From NCBI GenBank assembly GCA_963932465.1, contig OZ010792.1, positions 189,499,556-189,563,555 of the forward strand: a DNA stretch of 64,000 bases. The letters are read 5' to 3'. This document shows positions 1-12,885 of the stretch, piece after piece; within the stretch, counting starts at the first letter, position 1; each line of letters begins with the position of its first letter. The notes under the pieces were generated by a model. That model saw only the letters and a program-made list of their open reading frames with translations, made no database searches and was not told where the DNA came from. This DNA comes from Maratus speciosus (lineage: Eukaryota; Arthropoda; Arachnida; Araneae; Salticidae). Made by a program: the position numbers and the translations under genes.

Positions 1-970
1 GAAATCATTCATCGACTTTTCAATGTTTCGCATTTTTTAAAGCGATTTTAAGAGGGTTTTTTTTTTTTTTTTTTTACGTTTCACGGCGACTTTTTGACTT
101 TCGTAAAGCTAATTCGATTTCAAAGTTTTAGCCTAATTAATATATGGTAAACTTCTTACCCCATGATTAGTGATTTTTTAGGGATTTTCAATACGATATT
201 TTGCGATTCGGGAAAGCATTCTGGTTGCAATGTTTTAGACAATACATTTAGCTACAATAAATTTTGTTATTTGCGATTTTTAAATTTTTAGCCTTTTTTC
301 CCCCTCGTGCGGCACTTTTCCCACATCATCAAAAGGAATCCCGTTTTAGACTTTCAGCTTAATATGGTAAATGTTGTTCTCTTTTTAATAATGTTTATTC
401 GGAATTCGTACAGCGTTTCTTGAAAGTTTCGCGAATTTTTTATGCAGATTTTAGATTTTTGCGGCAATTTTTTGACATTCGTAAAATGAATTCATTTTCA
501 ATCTTTTAGCCCAATATAATACATTTTGTTTTACACATTTTTTGAAATTTGGGAGATTTGCAATGCGATTTTTGGCGTTTCGAGGCAATTTTTGGGGCAT
601 TCGTGAAAGAATTCCAGTTACAATATTGTCCACTATAGTAAATTATGTTCTCTTCAAACTTTAGACGCTTAAAGTTTTTTCCTTCTTTCTTTCTTCACGT
701 TTCGCGGCGATTTTTTCGCATTAGTAAAAGGAATTCGGTTTTAATCGTTTAGTTCCGTATTATAAATGGCCTCTTTTTAATAAAGTTTATTCAGAATTCA
801 TATAGCGATTTTTAATTTTTTAAGATTCTTTTTTTCGTGTTAGAGATTTTTTTGACATTCGTAAAAGAAATTCGGTTTCAAACTTTTAGCTTAATATAAT
901 AAATTTTAACCTCTGCGATTTTCGCAGTTTTAGCAGTTGTTTTATGCGATTATTTAGCGGTTTATTTTAC
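1..970. repeat. Degenerate ~130-bp tandem repeat
   Basis: A phrase of the type GCGATTTTTTGACATTCGTAA, then AATTCGGTTT, CTTTTAGC and AATATAATAAATTTT, recurs at about 85, 210, 330, 470, 600, 715 and 850, a spacing of about 130 bases. Copies are heavily diverged and broken by poly-T. The array probably continues beyond the left edge. A 60-residue open frame on the minus strand at 451-633 lies entirely in the repeat and is not a gene. Confidence 0.6.
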
Positions 971-1374
971 GTTTCGCTAAAATAAAAACGCCAGTTACGG
1001 AAACGTCCAAATTTTGGAGAATTCGGGATTTCGGAAGTCCGGATTTGAGACTTTGTACTGTATATAAAACACATAGTACCTTCCTACAGGTTCCCCCCCC
1101 CCCCCAAATATTGGCTGTTTCCAGAGGCTGATACAAAGGAGGAGGGGGGGGGTGTGATAGAGGAGAAATTAGCCTCTCACAATAATTATTAACGCAATCA
1201 ATTTCTTGTTAAACATTTAATATATCAATAATTAAAAAATAATAATATTTACAACATTTCAACTGTTCACATATTATTTACAATTATTTAAAGCATTCGA
1301 TTTTATATAATAAAGAAAATACTATTGAAAAAGGAAACAACTAGTTATTAAAAAGGAAAATAGTTTTTGACTCT

Positions 1375-1416
<42 letters not shown>

Positions 1417-2220
1417 ACACAATCTTTATTGCTAAATTTTAATTTTCTTTTTATTGATTTCATCTCTTTTGACTTAGCATTTAAATATTTTACGCGGATA
1501 AAAATTCGTAATTTAGAAAAAGAAGATAACTTATTGTCGATATTTAGATTGCATGTTTTTGATATATATTCAACAGGATTTTTTTTTAAATATCTTTCTT
1601 TTCATTGAATGTATCTTCATGAAATGAAATAAAATAATTTTCCTTAATAGAAATGTTTAGCTGATATTATTGAAGACCACATCATTCACGTTAAAAGAGA
1701 GCTTTAAATTCAAGTCTTTGTGTATTTGTCTTCAAATCTAAAAAAAATGTTTCGTACGAACAAGCAAAAACAAAGCAAACATGGGTTACGGCAGGGGTTC
1801 CTGGATTCTTGTGACGTATGATCCTACATAGCAACGGCAGTGGGCGGGACGGCGTCCTTAGTGACGAGCCAACCTTATATGTCTAATAACCTTGGCCTGC
1901 TACATCCATCCAATTGATCTATTATTTGTTTACTATACGTTTTTTAATGTTTCAACAATATTTTGCTGGTTATTTGTATCTTTTGTTTTTAATAGGTTAT
2001 TGTATCAAAATTTGGTGGTTTTTCAAATGTTTTATATGGATTAATCGTCCGCAATGTGCTAGTGAATTAATGGTATTGTGCTTGATTTGGTATTCCAAAT
2101 TAATGGTTCCATCTTTATTTTGTATAATGTCAGTGTTATCCATTGAAGCTAAATTTATTAATTTAATTTAAGTAATTGGAAATAGATGATGAATTGTAAT
2201 TATATAATGGTCACACACAC
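971..2220. other. AT-rich intergenic stretch with homopolymers
   Basis: No gene is supported. There is a poly-C run near 1086 facing a poly-G run near 1145, and a poly-T of about 36 bases at 1378-1413. A GC-richer patch lies at 1785-1910. An 85-codon hydrophobic open frame (1914-2171, plus) follows this patch. It has no recognisable motif, and its hydrophobicity is what AT-rich random sequence would give. Confidence 0.5.
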
Positions 2221-2232
2221 TATATATATATA

Positions 2233-3063
2233 CAGTAGTGGCCAAAATTGTGGACGCTTTTGAAAATTTTTATGTTTTCTAACTTTGTCTGCTTTTAGAA
2301 AATGTTACGTTTCACAAAATACGAACTTTTATTTATCATTTTAAGGAGAATTTCATTCTGATTTCAGTACAAAAAACAAAATTCAAATATTTGCAATACA
2401 AAAAAAGTTATACCTACTTTAATCTGAAAAAGAAACACAGTGATGAAGTGGATTCTAATTTCTAACTTTCCCGGACAATCACTGTGTTTTTTTTCTGGGA
2501 ACAAATCAAATGTTAATAACTTGCAGCAGAATCTGACATCATGCTTAAAGTTGGAACAAGTCACTATTATGCTGTTTTCTGTAGAAGGAAAACTGTTTTT
2601 TTTTTTTATTCAATCAAATTAGAAGTAGGAATTTTTGTTAACCTGTTTAATATTTTAGTAGGAATTTTTGTAAATATTTTTAATATTTAGACAAAAGCAG
2701 TTACCTCATATAAAATAGTAGACTAGACACCGAGGATGAGAACTAGGATTGTTGTGCTACAAGAATGTGGTCTTTCCTATGCTCAAATTGCAAGACAGTT
2801 GGGTTTTTCAGTGACTACATCTGGAGTCCAAAGGTTTTGCTAACGATATAAGGAGACAAATTCAATAAAAAACAAAGCAGAAAAAGGCCGAATAAAAAGA
2901 CTATGTCTCCAAGATAGAAGAATTCCAGCAGCGCCATTAGCAGTGTAGTAAATTATGCTGGCTTTTCTGACAGTTCCAGAACAATCAGGAGAAGAAGATC
3001 ATCATATGTTGGACTAAAAGGAGAATTCCACAAAAAAAGTCTTATCGCAATTTACAGCAGCGC

Positions 3064-3097
<34 letters not shown>

Positions 3098-3943
3098 CTA
3101 CAGGGGCCAAATTGGAAAACATTATTTTGAAAGATGATCAGTGTCACAAGTTATATGGAGTGATGAAACTAAGATATTGTTTTTCGGTAGTGATGGGGGA
3201 AAATATGTAAGACGTAGAATAGGGGAAGAGCTACATCCTGACTGCGTTCAGGTAACTGTGAATAACCCAGTTAGTGTTATGATTTAGTCATGCATGTCTG
3301 CAGATGACGTTGGTCGCTTTCATGTAATCGATGGAATACTGAATGCAAGAAAATATATTGACACTATTTAAGAATCAAAACTTATACGTTCCATCAGGGA
3401 TCGCTTTAACAACAATGCTTTATTTATGTTTTCAGCAGGATGCTGCTCCTTGCCACGCAGCAAAAATATCGAAAGAATGGTTTAGTACAAAGAGCATTGA
3501 ATCGTTGTTATGGCCAGGAAACAGTCCTGTCCCCAATCTTATTGAGAACTTTTGGCACTGTTTGAAAACTCTTGTACAAATGAGGCGCCCATCAAATGAA
3601 ATGGAACTAATAGAAGCTGCAATTGTTTCCTGGCATAATACAATAATGAAGGAACAGCTCAAAACTCTCGTCAGCTCAATGAAACATCGATGTTAAGCTG
3701 TAATAAAAAATAAATCCTACCCTACTGAGTACTGATAACTCGCTGCAATCATCAGTATCTAATGTATCTCGATAATTATTGCCACCTTCTTTTGCATTGC
3801 AAATATTTGGAATTCTTTTTTTGTATTGAAATAAGTATTAAATTCTATTTAAAATGATATATAAGAGTTAACATATTCTGTAAGTATACGAAGTTAGAAA
3901 GCATAAAAATTTACAAAAGTGTCCGCAATTTTGGCCACCACTG
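2233..3943 (+). mobile_element. Tc1-like transposon with long TIRs, dead
   Basis: The element is bounded by TA dinucleotides (2231-2232 and 3944-3945) and sits in a TA microsatellite. Its ends are CAGTAGTGGCCAAAATTG at the left and, on the opposite strand, CAGTGGTGGCCAAAATTG at the right. Similarity continues inward for about 170 bases on each side, through an AAATATTTGCAAT motif near 2390 and 3800. TA target, CAGT ends and the DD34E transposase remnant inside place it in the Tc1 branch of Tc1/mariner. A poly-A of about 28 bases (3067-3094) interrupts the coding part. A 12-bp inverted repeat (AAACACAGTGAT near 2433 and its complement near 2480) lies in the left untranslated part. Confidence 0.9.
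2736..3696 (+). pseudogene. Tc1-like DD34E transposase pseudogene
   Basis: The enzyme would cut and join transposon ends at TA sites. The reading starts at ATG 2736 with a helix-turn-helix-like segment containing CGLSYAQIARQLGFS. An in-frame TAA follows after codon 35. The same frame then resumes with RYKETNSI, as expected for the linker to the second DNA-binding helix. A catalytic-core segment with IWSDETKILFFG (first Asp) begins near 3150, after a poly-A run and a TGA. Further TAG and TAA codons follow, then a frameshift into 3343-3696. That last part has QQDAAPCHAAK (second Asp) and PNLIENFW (Glu), exactly 34 residues apart. The catalytic residues remain but stops and frame breaks rule out an active protein. 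Confidence 0.88.
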
Positions 3944-3945
3944 TA

Positions 3946-4165
3946 ATATATATATATATAACCATTAATTAAACATTACCGAGCATCATCAAAAACCGCA
4001 ATATTGTGAATGACTTACTACAAAAATGACTCCACAAACCATCAATATACATATAAATTACATAACTAGAAAGGTAAAAATCATAAAATGAAACTTTGCG
4101 ATGATAAGAATGAAAAAATTAATGGAATTTCCTAAGGGAGGTATCAGATAACTACAAGTAGAAAT

Positions 4166-4199
<34 letters not shown>

Positions 4200-5056
4200 T
4201 ACACATATATATGTATGTATATATCAATATATATTAATATATGCCAGTGTATTACATTGATATATCATATACGATAATATGTATTATATATCAATAATTT
4301 ATAACTTTTAGAAGTATTTACAATTAAAAATAATAGAATAGATAAAATTCGATGAAATCTCTCCCAGGTTGTAATCCACGCTCCTTGAGTGATCTAAATG
4401 AGTTTTTCTCCACACTTAGATATCGCTCTCTAATGCCTAAAAAGTTTTAACACGGATTTTATTGAGTTCTGCTGCCGTTAATTCTTTTAATTAATAATAA
4501 CACATCTTATTTAATTGAATGTACTTGAGCATGTATATATGTATTAAAAAATAGCGGAATTTTAATCCATTATTAAAACAACAGTTTCCTATGTACATTA
4601 TCAAAACCTCAATTTTATTAAAGTCTGTATTCTTATCACAACTGCAAATACTAATAAATATAGCTCGATTAATTCTGTTGAATATCTCTTACCGTCACTC
4701 GTGTAAACTGATTATATTTGGAAAAATATTATTTACGAAAATACGTCTGATCCTGAGAACTATATGAATACATTTATTCCACTGCATATCAAGAAATATT
4801 GTAGTAACGCAATTCAATTATTTTAACAAGACTGTTGAAACTTTTCGAATTAATTTGAAAGTAAATATTATTATTATTCGATACAATAACTCATAGAAGT
4901 CTAGCACTAAAATCATAAAACTATTCACAAGAGACTTATCGAAATGCATGAATATAAACTGAAACTATATATACTTAGTTTAAATTGACATAATATATTT
5001 TGATTAGTTGCAGCTATCAACTGAGTTCTAATATGTATCCTAAAATTCGATTTAGT
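3946..5056. other. AT-rich stretch, no gene seen
   Basis: It holds an AT microsatellite near 4171-4196 and irregular TATA-rich sequence to about 4300. I found no open frame of note, RNA gene or paired terminal repeat. Confidence 0.5.
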
Positions 5057-5275
5057 TTTGTTGTTCCGTTAACATGTGGTAACAATTTTACTTATAAAAT
5101 ATATTATGCATGAAATTTTAACACAACTGCTCTTAGAATTTAATCGTATGTTTTACAACAAAATTTGTTGTTCCGGTAACACGTGGTAACAATTTTATTT
5201 ATAAAATGCATTATAATTGAAATTTTAACATGATTGCGCATCGAATTGAATCACATGTTTTACAATAAATAATAA
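5057..5275 (+). repeat. Tandem duplication, ~107-bp unit, two copies
   Basis: TTGTTCCGTTAACATGTGG at about 5061 and TTGTTCCGGTAACACGTGG at about 5168 open two adjacent copies. Both continue through CAATTTTA.TTATAAAAT, GAAATTTTAACA and ATGTTTTACAA. The copies differ at scattered positions, so the duplication is not recent. Confidence 0.75.
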
Positions 5276-5934
5276 GCCAAATATTTTGAAATTTAATTAT
5301 TCATGATAAGTAATTTTCTGATAATGAAATATCAAACGCCATAATAATGCCTTATAATGTGTAAATACTGCAATTATCTCTTCCGTTCTGCGTCAAATAT
5401 GTTTTCTCGTCCTAATAAACATCATTATTGGATTATGTTATTTTTATTTTCATTAATCCAAAACTATTTAGCAGTCTTAAACTTAATACCTATGTCTATG
5501 CTCTCCTAATAATAATAAAATAAATTACCGACATTTCAGGCAAAATCCAAAGAAATTTAATGGCGTTGTATAAGAGAGAACTGGTCCGCTTTACACTAAA
5601 TACACAATAAGAAAACATTGTATCTCAACTCAAAAATTAGACCATGCTATTGCCGGAAGAGAATCAGTAAGTGACAATATTTAAGATTTCTCTTGCAGCA
5701 CATCGTCTTCGAGTTTATCAGTTGCTACTACTGTCGTTTACTGCGTATAGCACACAAATGTAATGAGATATTATGCTTTAAAAGAGTTCTTGCGTTAGGC
5801 TAGAATTGTATGGTGCAGATCATATCACGAAATTTTTAAATGCTGAATATTAATCCATGTAGAATTTTCCGATAGGCTGTATCTAAACGTCTTTTTGATC
5901 GGAGCATACCTCATGTTTGTAATTTGAACTTATA
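5276..5934. other. AT-rich stretch, no gene seen
   Basis: No coding signal, paired repeats or RNA gene were recognised up to the left end of the next transposable element. Confidence 0.45.
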
Positions 5935-7847
5935 CAGGGTGTCCGGTCTCAACGCTGTCCAATGGCTAATTCCTAAACCGTTAGTCATAGACATATAGTT
6001 TCAATTACAAAAATGTTTTAAATCAGGTAAAGAAATATTTTAAAAGCGATTTGGGTCAATAAAAACATTTCTTAAAAAAATACGAAATTTAAATTTTTAT
6101 ACGGTCCCTCGGTCCTATAAGTTATATTTAGTAAAATTTTCCTTTTACACAGACAAGTAATACAAAATAAGTCCCGTTGTTCTACGATTAAATTGACCGA
6201 ATAATACCTGTTTAAAGTTGGAGCATATTTTTTGCTACAAATTGGGGGTCATTCACAAATTTAGTCGAAATATAATTTCGTCAGATATATTAAAAAGTGG
6301 TTGAGAGTAAAATTAACATTGCAATATAAATTTGAAATCTTTAGTCATTCTGACATATTAATGCAAAATATACAATTTGTAATAAGCATTTAAGAAGAAA
6401 GAAAAAAAAAACATAATTTTTGTTATATAAAATGATGCTAAATTAACAGCCTCAATTCTTTACAAAATGATACGTATTTTAAAATATTATTAGATTACAC
6501 TAGCCTGCAAAAGTTGGGTTATTTCATGTTTTTTAGCTTTTGATAATTGATTCTTATATATTCTGTACCGCTGAATCTGGAATTGGCCTTCATTTTTCGC
6601 CATCACATCAGGATTTTTCACAAATTGTAAATTTCAAAGTTAAAATTTAATCTCCTCCCCCATCTCATCCCATCTCACCCAACTGTAAGAATCCCAAGAT
6701 AAGCAAAAATTTCGAATAAATTATTGAATAAAATAAAATAAAAAAAGTTTTACATATGTTTTATAGCATGAGATTTTCGCTATATTTTAACTTACACGTT
6801 TGCAAAAAAATTCTAACGTGATGGTTAAAAATGAAAGTGATTTTCAGATTTAGTGCTAAAAAGTACGTAAAAATCAATTAATAAAAGTTAAAAAATACAA
6901 CCATCTCCTCTACTTTATAGTATCCGATTTTTGTTATTCTTTAAATTCGACAATTTATGATTTGCGAAATATCCTGACATGATGGTTAAAAATTAAGGCA
7001 ATTTTCGGATACAGTGCTAAATTATACATAAAAGCTAAAAAACCCAACAATCTCCGTCTTGTATTATCTAATCTAAAACTTTTTCATAAACCTCTTGGCG
7101 GTAATCTATCCGAAATTTTTTGTGTTATTCTATAAAATAAGTATAAATGGTAACCACAGAAAATCATAATACTATTAGATTGTTATCGGATTTGCGCCAG
7201 TATGTAAAATGTAATCTCGTTCGGATATTTGAAAGTTGGTTAAGTTCGAATACAAAGTTTGAACTGGAAAAACATACATAAGATCGTTGAAGTAACATAA
7301 AAACTTATAAAAATAACATAATTTTATTAAAAGAAATCATAAAAGAAACAGTCTCAAATCCTGACAAAATAAAACATATGTTATTTCAGCTAATCTGAAA
7401 CGTAATAGATGTTAACTTAATCGTAATACTTGTACGATTTTTTTCAAAGCGCAGATACACATGAAATGAGATCTTCGAATACTTTAAGCACTTGGAATGT
7501 GAACCCTCAAAGCCAAGCCGAACTCATTTGTTTTCAGAGCAGAAAAGTGGCATAAGTCATGCATTTTTAAAGTTTCATAACTCGCACAATTTTAGTGTTA
7601 TATGAATGGGACTTTTTTTGTCTTACTTGTCAGCGTAACAGGAAAATTTTAATAAATATAACTTATAGGACCGGGGAACGTATAAAAATTTAAATTTCGT
7701 AATTTTTTAAGAAATGTTTTTATTGACTCAAATCGCTTTTAAAATATTTCTTTATCTGATTTAAAGCATTTTTGTAATTGGAACTATGTGTCTATGACTA
7801 ACGGTTTAGAAATTAGGCATTGGACACCGTTGAGACCGGACACTCTG
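5935..7847. mobile_element. Non-autonomous TIR element, ~235-bp TIRs, TA target
   Basis: The left end CAGGGTGTCCGGTCTCAACG and, on the opposite strand, the right end CAGAGTGTCCGGTCTCAACG are flanked by TA at 5933-5934 and 7848-7849. The inverted similarity runs about 235 bases inward, to ACAAGTAA.ACAAAA. No transposase remnant is visible. The interior is itself repetitive. A block around 6590, 6775 and 6955 (TGATGGTTAAAAAT followed by an AGTGCTAAA motif) recurs every ~180 bases. A segment near 6240-6500 resembles 7160-7400. TA target and CAG ends suggest mobilisation by a Tc1/mariner-type enzyme. That is an inference. Confidence 0.85.
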
Positions 7848-7849
7848 TA

Positions 7850-10089
7850 TATATATAGTTATAAACACCGCTTTCTTAAAAGTTAAATGTTGAATTTCAC
7901 TCGATTTTGATTCGCTTTCGTCACTCGCTGCGATAAGTCGTCTATATCAAAACTATATTGTTGTCTGAAATTTATTATTGGGATTCTTCCCAACTAAGCC
8001 AAACTGTTGGTTAACTTAAAACATCATATTTATAGCATATAACAATGTTTTTAAAAATTTAAACAACACTCTTTATTTCAAATAAATAAATAAATAAATG
8101 AAATGAAATAAAACTGCAAGAGTTAAAATTAATCTTTTCATTACCTATATTGGACACCATATAAATGTAATCAAACTACACCGAACTCTCTTAAGTTAAA
8201 TCTGCTTAATAGATTACATTTTTCAAAGATTAGCCTAAAATACTATCCCCGTTGAGATGCATTAATAAGACTCTATGGGAAAATGCGTACGTCACATCGT
8301 CGCGAAACAAATGTAGCTATTGGTAAATTAAAAAAAAATGTATATTTGCCCCAAAGAAAAAAATCCCTGTGAACTGTTAGAAGTATAAAAACTGATTTTT
8401 GCAAATTACTTTGAAATCTTTCAGTGGCTGTCATGAAACGATACCCCTTCACCCTTACGTTGATTTCATGACACTTATGTTACACATTGACCTTCAGTTC
8501 TTGCAGCAACATATGTCTTATTGGAGACAGGCAAATTTCCCTTCAAAATATAGCCTTTTTAAAAGTATCTAACGTTGAGATGTATGCAAACAAAATATTT
8601 TTAATTGCGTAATTAGTTAAGAGTATGCGTTAAGTAACCAGATTTTAAACTTTTAAAGCTTTGCAAAATATACACTTCCCATAAGCTTCATTAATACTTT
8701 AACACTGAAAACGCATCATACATATAGAATTTTGAAAGATTTAATCAAACCGAATTTTATTCTCTATCAACTGATCATTTGAGAAAAAAAAACTAAAAAT
8801 CTGATTTTCTAATAAAAAATTTGAAATTTTTCTATTATTCCCTTGCGGTAGGAATAATATTGATAAGGTACAGTTGAAGTCTGTTTGATATATAGCCTTA
8901 GGTCTTTGTCTAAAAAGTGTTTATACACTAATTAAACAAGAAAAATGAAATAAAATTTTGAAACAGAAAGATATTCAAATTACGTTTCATGAAGTACATT
9001 CTCTTTGCATACATTTCTAAAAATAGGGCTTTTAAAACATTTCTTGGATGAAACTTTCATCTCAATAATTGTGATTGCTAAATTGATCCAAACATCCCAG
9101 GAGCTAAGCGACACGAAGTGAAGTGTTTAATGTTCAAACATGAAATAGAAAATATGAAATGTTAGTATAAAAATTTAATAAAATATTCTGATTTAACGTC
9201 TCTTTCAAGGTCTAAAGTACGGAATGACATTGGTTGTTTGGTGAACAAATAATTTTTTTGTGGGAATGCGATGTAAATGTACTATTATTATTTTGAAGAA
9301 ATCGAACTTTATAAATATATTTAAAAAAATTCAACTATATGCGAATTTTATCTTTAAAGGTGACTCAGTTTTCAGAAAGTACTATAAATATAACTTTTTC
9401 AAAATTCATTGAATGAAATTTTAACTGCATGAATTATGCAATGATAAAGTTTTTACAGCAACAATTTTGCCATATGATTGCAAAATTTATCTGAAATACC
9501 ATACATGCATTAGTAGTCAACGCAGTGAGGATGAACAGCAACATCAAATTCCTTAAATAAATGGAAGACTGGCATGGAACTCAAATAAAATATGCAGGTT
9601 TTGGATTCCGAAATACAAAATGAGACTGATTTTCTGGAAGTAAATTTAACTCTCTGTGTTAAAATAATACAAATGTATTTTATTTTATCTGTAATTCACT
9701 TTTCAGATGCGTATTGTATATTATAGATTAAACACAATTTTCGCGATATAAAATTAATTTATAAAGAATATGACGTATGTGATCAAAGATTCCGTTACAG
9801 TTTTATGCTAAAATGTTTTTCTTATCAGCACATAAAATATCAGAAAAAAAAGGTTTAAGAACATAACATGTAATAAAGGCTTTTTACTAATTAGAATACT
9901 GATATGCTAAATGAAAGTAGAGATATTTGAAGAAAACCAAACAACGAATTCTCCATGTTTTCTCTCTATCTGACCAAACCCGCTAAACTAACTTTCTTGA
10001 AACTTCTCAAACCAATACACAATACAAATAAGTTATTGAATTACAGTAAGATATTTTTTAAAACAATGATTACTAAGCTCTGAATATTT
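7850..10089. other. AT-rich stretch, no gene seen
   Basis: A short AAAT/AAATG microsatellite lies near 8080-8107. Apart from that I see no open frame of useful length, no paired terminal repeats and no RNA gene. Confidence 0.45.
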
Positions 10090-10500
10090 TATATAGTCAA
10101 AGAGAAAAGGAGCGCCTACCCAGATACCTAACCGATTACTTTATAGACGATATAAGTTCCCATAGTCTGGGAGGATCAATTCAAAAAGCTAAACCTGTGG
10201 CTGTACGATCCATGAAGGATCAGGGCCTATCGTGCCCAACTCTGTTTACTTGACCCTGGGCCCCGAGGTGCTATGCAGCATGTTCCCCGGCCAGGTGGTC
10301 AACCCAACGCGAGACCCTCTGTGTTTAGATCCGAAGCAAGCTTGGTACTCATTTTATCGACCCCGGAGGGATGAAAGGTTGAGAGAACCTTACCCAGCCG
10401 GGAGAAGAGCAAACAGGCGTGCGCTGCTGGGCTTAATTCATCATTCAGTGGCACAGAAAATATTGACATCTTTACAAAATAGGAAAGAGTAGCCGGATTT
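10090..10500. other. Isolated GC-rich block of unknown origin
   Basis: About 400 bases are much richer in G and C than everything around them. They contain an 86-codon open frame (10232-10492, plus) with a very basic segment, FYRPRRDERLREPYPAGRR, and no motif I recognise. The stretch TTTATCGACCCCGGAGGGAT followed by GAAAGG (about 10355-10380) resembles a phrase I associate with tRNA-derived SINE bodies of invertebrates, but I see no A/B box promoter or poly-A tail. It could be an old SINE-like insertion, a captured gene piece or foreign DNA. The open frame alone does not show it is translated. Confidence 0.4.
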
Positions 10501-11502
10501 GGATCACTTCACGTATTTTCACTACATTTTTGAAATATTTGCAAAATAGCACAACACATTATTAATCTATTCATCTACTAAGTAAATAAATGTATACTAC
10601 AATTTCTTTTTGCAAATCTTAAATTTTGTCTTAATTTGAAAAAAAAATGGCAAAAGCGGTCCAAATTCAGCGACTCGTCGCTTTATTTCGAGCCCCAGTC
10701 TGGACCAAACAATACCAGGCTGATTAAATGAGTAAGGAAATATAACTATTTTTATTAAAAGTTTGTAATTAATAACAATAAAAAAAACAGCAGCAATGAA
10801 ATACAATGAAATCAAATATCTGAAAGTAAGAATAATTATTTTAAATCAAATGATTTCAAATTTATAAATCAAAGTTATAAGCCATTAAGAACAGAAATTA
10901 TGGAACTAATTGCCAGTATCATGTAAAAAAGATGCAAGTCTTACACATGAATTTCTTTTGTTCATTTGTTATTCCAGCTACACAACATGGAAACATTTAA
11001 TATATGAATACTGAATACTGAATCATTTCTGCTATTTTATTTTTCTTACACATTAGGCAAAAACAATCACCACTGTCTTGATTTTTCTTTTAAAATTCTG
11101 AATTACTGGCCTTTTTTTTTCAACAGAAGTTTTCTTTAACTTATGTCTGTAGTTCTTCACTTCCATTATTTTCTTTCCATTTGAATTAAGGTTATTTTTC
11201 AAAACTTGATGTTCATATTGCTTTTGTGTATTGAGAACTTAATTTTTGTTGTTTTTTTGTATTTTCATTTCAAGGTTTACGTTATATGGCTAAGATGTTA
11301 GCACAGTTGTTTTTTGGCTCCCTCTGTACTTTCACTTAGCTGATTTTGGCCAGGGATATAGCATTTCTTTCTGTCAATTATTATTTTGCTTTTTGGATGG
11401 TTTTGTATGTTCAGCCTACTTGCGGATCAATCTCTTCATAACTTACTCTTTCCTTTTCGTTTCATATACTTTTAACAACATTTGCTGTCACTGATGTTTT
11501 TC
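10501..11502. other. AT-rich stretch before the pogo fragment
   Basis: A 72-codon minus-strand frame at 10597-10815 has no recognised motif. The part nearest 11500 could be decayed 3' sequence of the pogo-like element whose coding end lies at 11503, because lysine-rich frames continue there on the minus strand, but it is too degraded to align by eye. Confidence 0.35.
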
Positions 11503-11928
11503 TTACAGACTGTTTGTTTGTGTCGTTTCCATCATTTTTTTTACTCTCTTAGTGTTAGTAGGCTTGATGATTACTGACTCTGAGTCCGAAATCTCACTAG
11601 CAGTAGAATCAACGAATCTATCTGCAGTGTCTATCATCTCGCCAGGAATAAGTGCAGAAGCAGCTGCAAAATGATGACTTTTAAAAACATGCCTGTTAGG
11701 AGGCCAAACGCCGCTTCTTTTACAACATTGGACGGCGGTTTCAACAGTTGCTGCTCTGTTGTAAACGATAGTTAAAAACTGGGGTTATTCTGCTGGGGGC
11801 AAAGCTGTTAGAGGGAAACGTTTTTGAGCTCGAAGCATCGATTCTTGTACCTCTACGTAATAAGTATTTAACAGTTTAAAGAAAGCAGCATCCAAAGGTT
11901 GCAATCTGTGAGTTGTAGATCCAGGTAA
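11503..11928 (-). pseudogene. Pogo/Tigger-type transposase, C-terminal fragment
   Basis: One minus-strand frame from 11928 to TAA at 11503-11505 reads through with a single internal stop (11785-11787). It opens with HRLQPLDAAFFKLLNTYY. In pogo/Tigger (DDE_1 superfamily) transposases QPLD carries the third catalytic Asp, and the following helix leads to the C-terminal region. Further on, RAATVETAVQCC and GVWPPNRHVF match the family's usual phrases about a trainee helix and a GIWPxNRxxF motif. An acidic Ser-rich tail follows. The N-terminal HTH domains and first two catalytic residues are missing upstream, and I found no TIRs, so this is a stranded fragment. Confidence 0.8.
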
Positions 11929-12767
11929 TTGTTTCTTTTAAAATTTATGATCGTATATCTGGTCCAATTTAAGCACCCCAAATTGGTCCAATTAAGGCAA
12001 CTACGCAATATTTTAAAACAGATAATCTCAAGACTAAGAACAAATTCTAAAGCAAACAAATCAGCGTGCAAGTTATGCGCATTAAACATATGGATTTAGA
12101 TATGTACGTGAAAACATAACAACTTGCGTTAGTTTAAAATGTACTCTTACGATTAGTAAGAAAAAATTCGATCAAAACATCTAATTATAGGCTTTTTAAA
12201 ATTCGCTGAAAACAGAACGTGGAGGACGGATATTTCTTCTAATCATAATTGATGACATTCTAATGAGTATGATTTCAGCATTAAATGACGTCTCTTTTTG
12301 TAATTAACGGCATAATTGCACCGCTCCATTTAAAGCGGCGGTCCAAATATGACTAATCTCCCCTACATCTTATACTGTTAGATAGTTTGTACACATTAAG
12401 GACAAACTAATAAAGCAGTACATGATGCAATGCAATTATAAAATAATAATTACATCCCTGTTAATATTATGCCAAAAAGTCATTCAAATATGTGAAAACA
12501 GTATTAATGATAATCTTTAAAATACTGACACTAAAAATATCGTTATATACAAACAATCCCAATATTGATACACTGAATATAAAAGTAGTAATTCGGACTA
12601 CAATATCAGATGTTACTACATTCATATATACTTCAGTAGTTTTAATTAGAATATCACTGAAATTCATATTATAATACCGTTTGTACCACAAATTTCAGGC
12701 CTATTTAGAAAATTATTATTATTTTTTTAATGACAAGTGGTAGAAATGCACCGTTTGCTGGACTGTA
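11929..12767. other. AT-rich stretch, no gene seen
   Basis: Short overlapping frames on both strands at 12467-12691 reflect a locally balanced, stop-poor AT-rich sequence with small inverted repeats such as GTAGTAATTCGGACTAC. No family was recognised. Confidence 0.4.
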
Positions 12768-12885
12768 TGGTTGTGGAACAAAAAAAAGTAAACACCCCCT
12801 ACTAAATCTGTAAGAAATTATAATAAAAGAAAGTTACTGGTACCAAACGATTGGAAATAAAGTTTACTTTTAAATCACGTATATA

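Noticed and set aside
1914..2171. Hydrophobic 85-codon frame after a GC-richer patch
   Set aside because: Phe/Leu/Ile-rich peptides arise readily from AT-rich DNA. No signal, family or splice context supports it.
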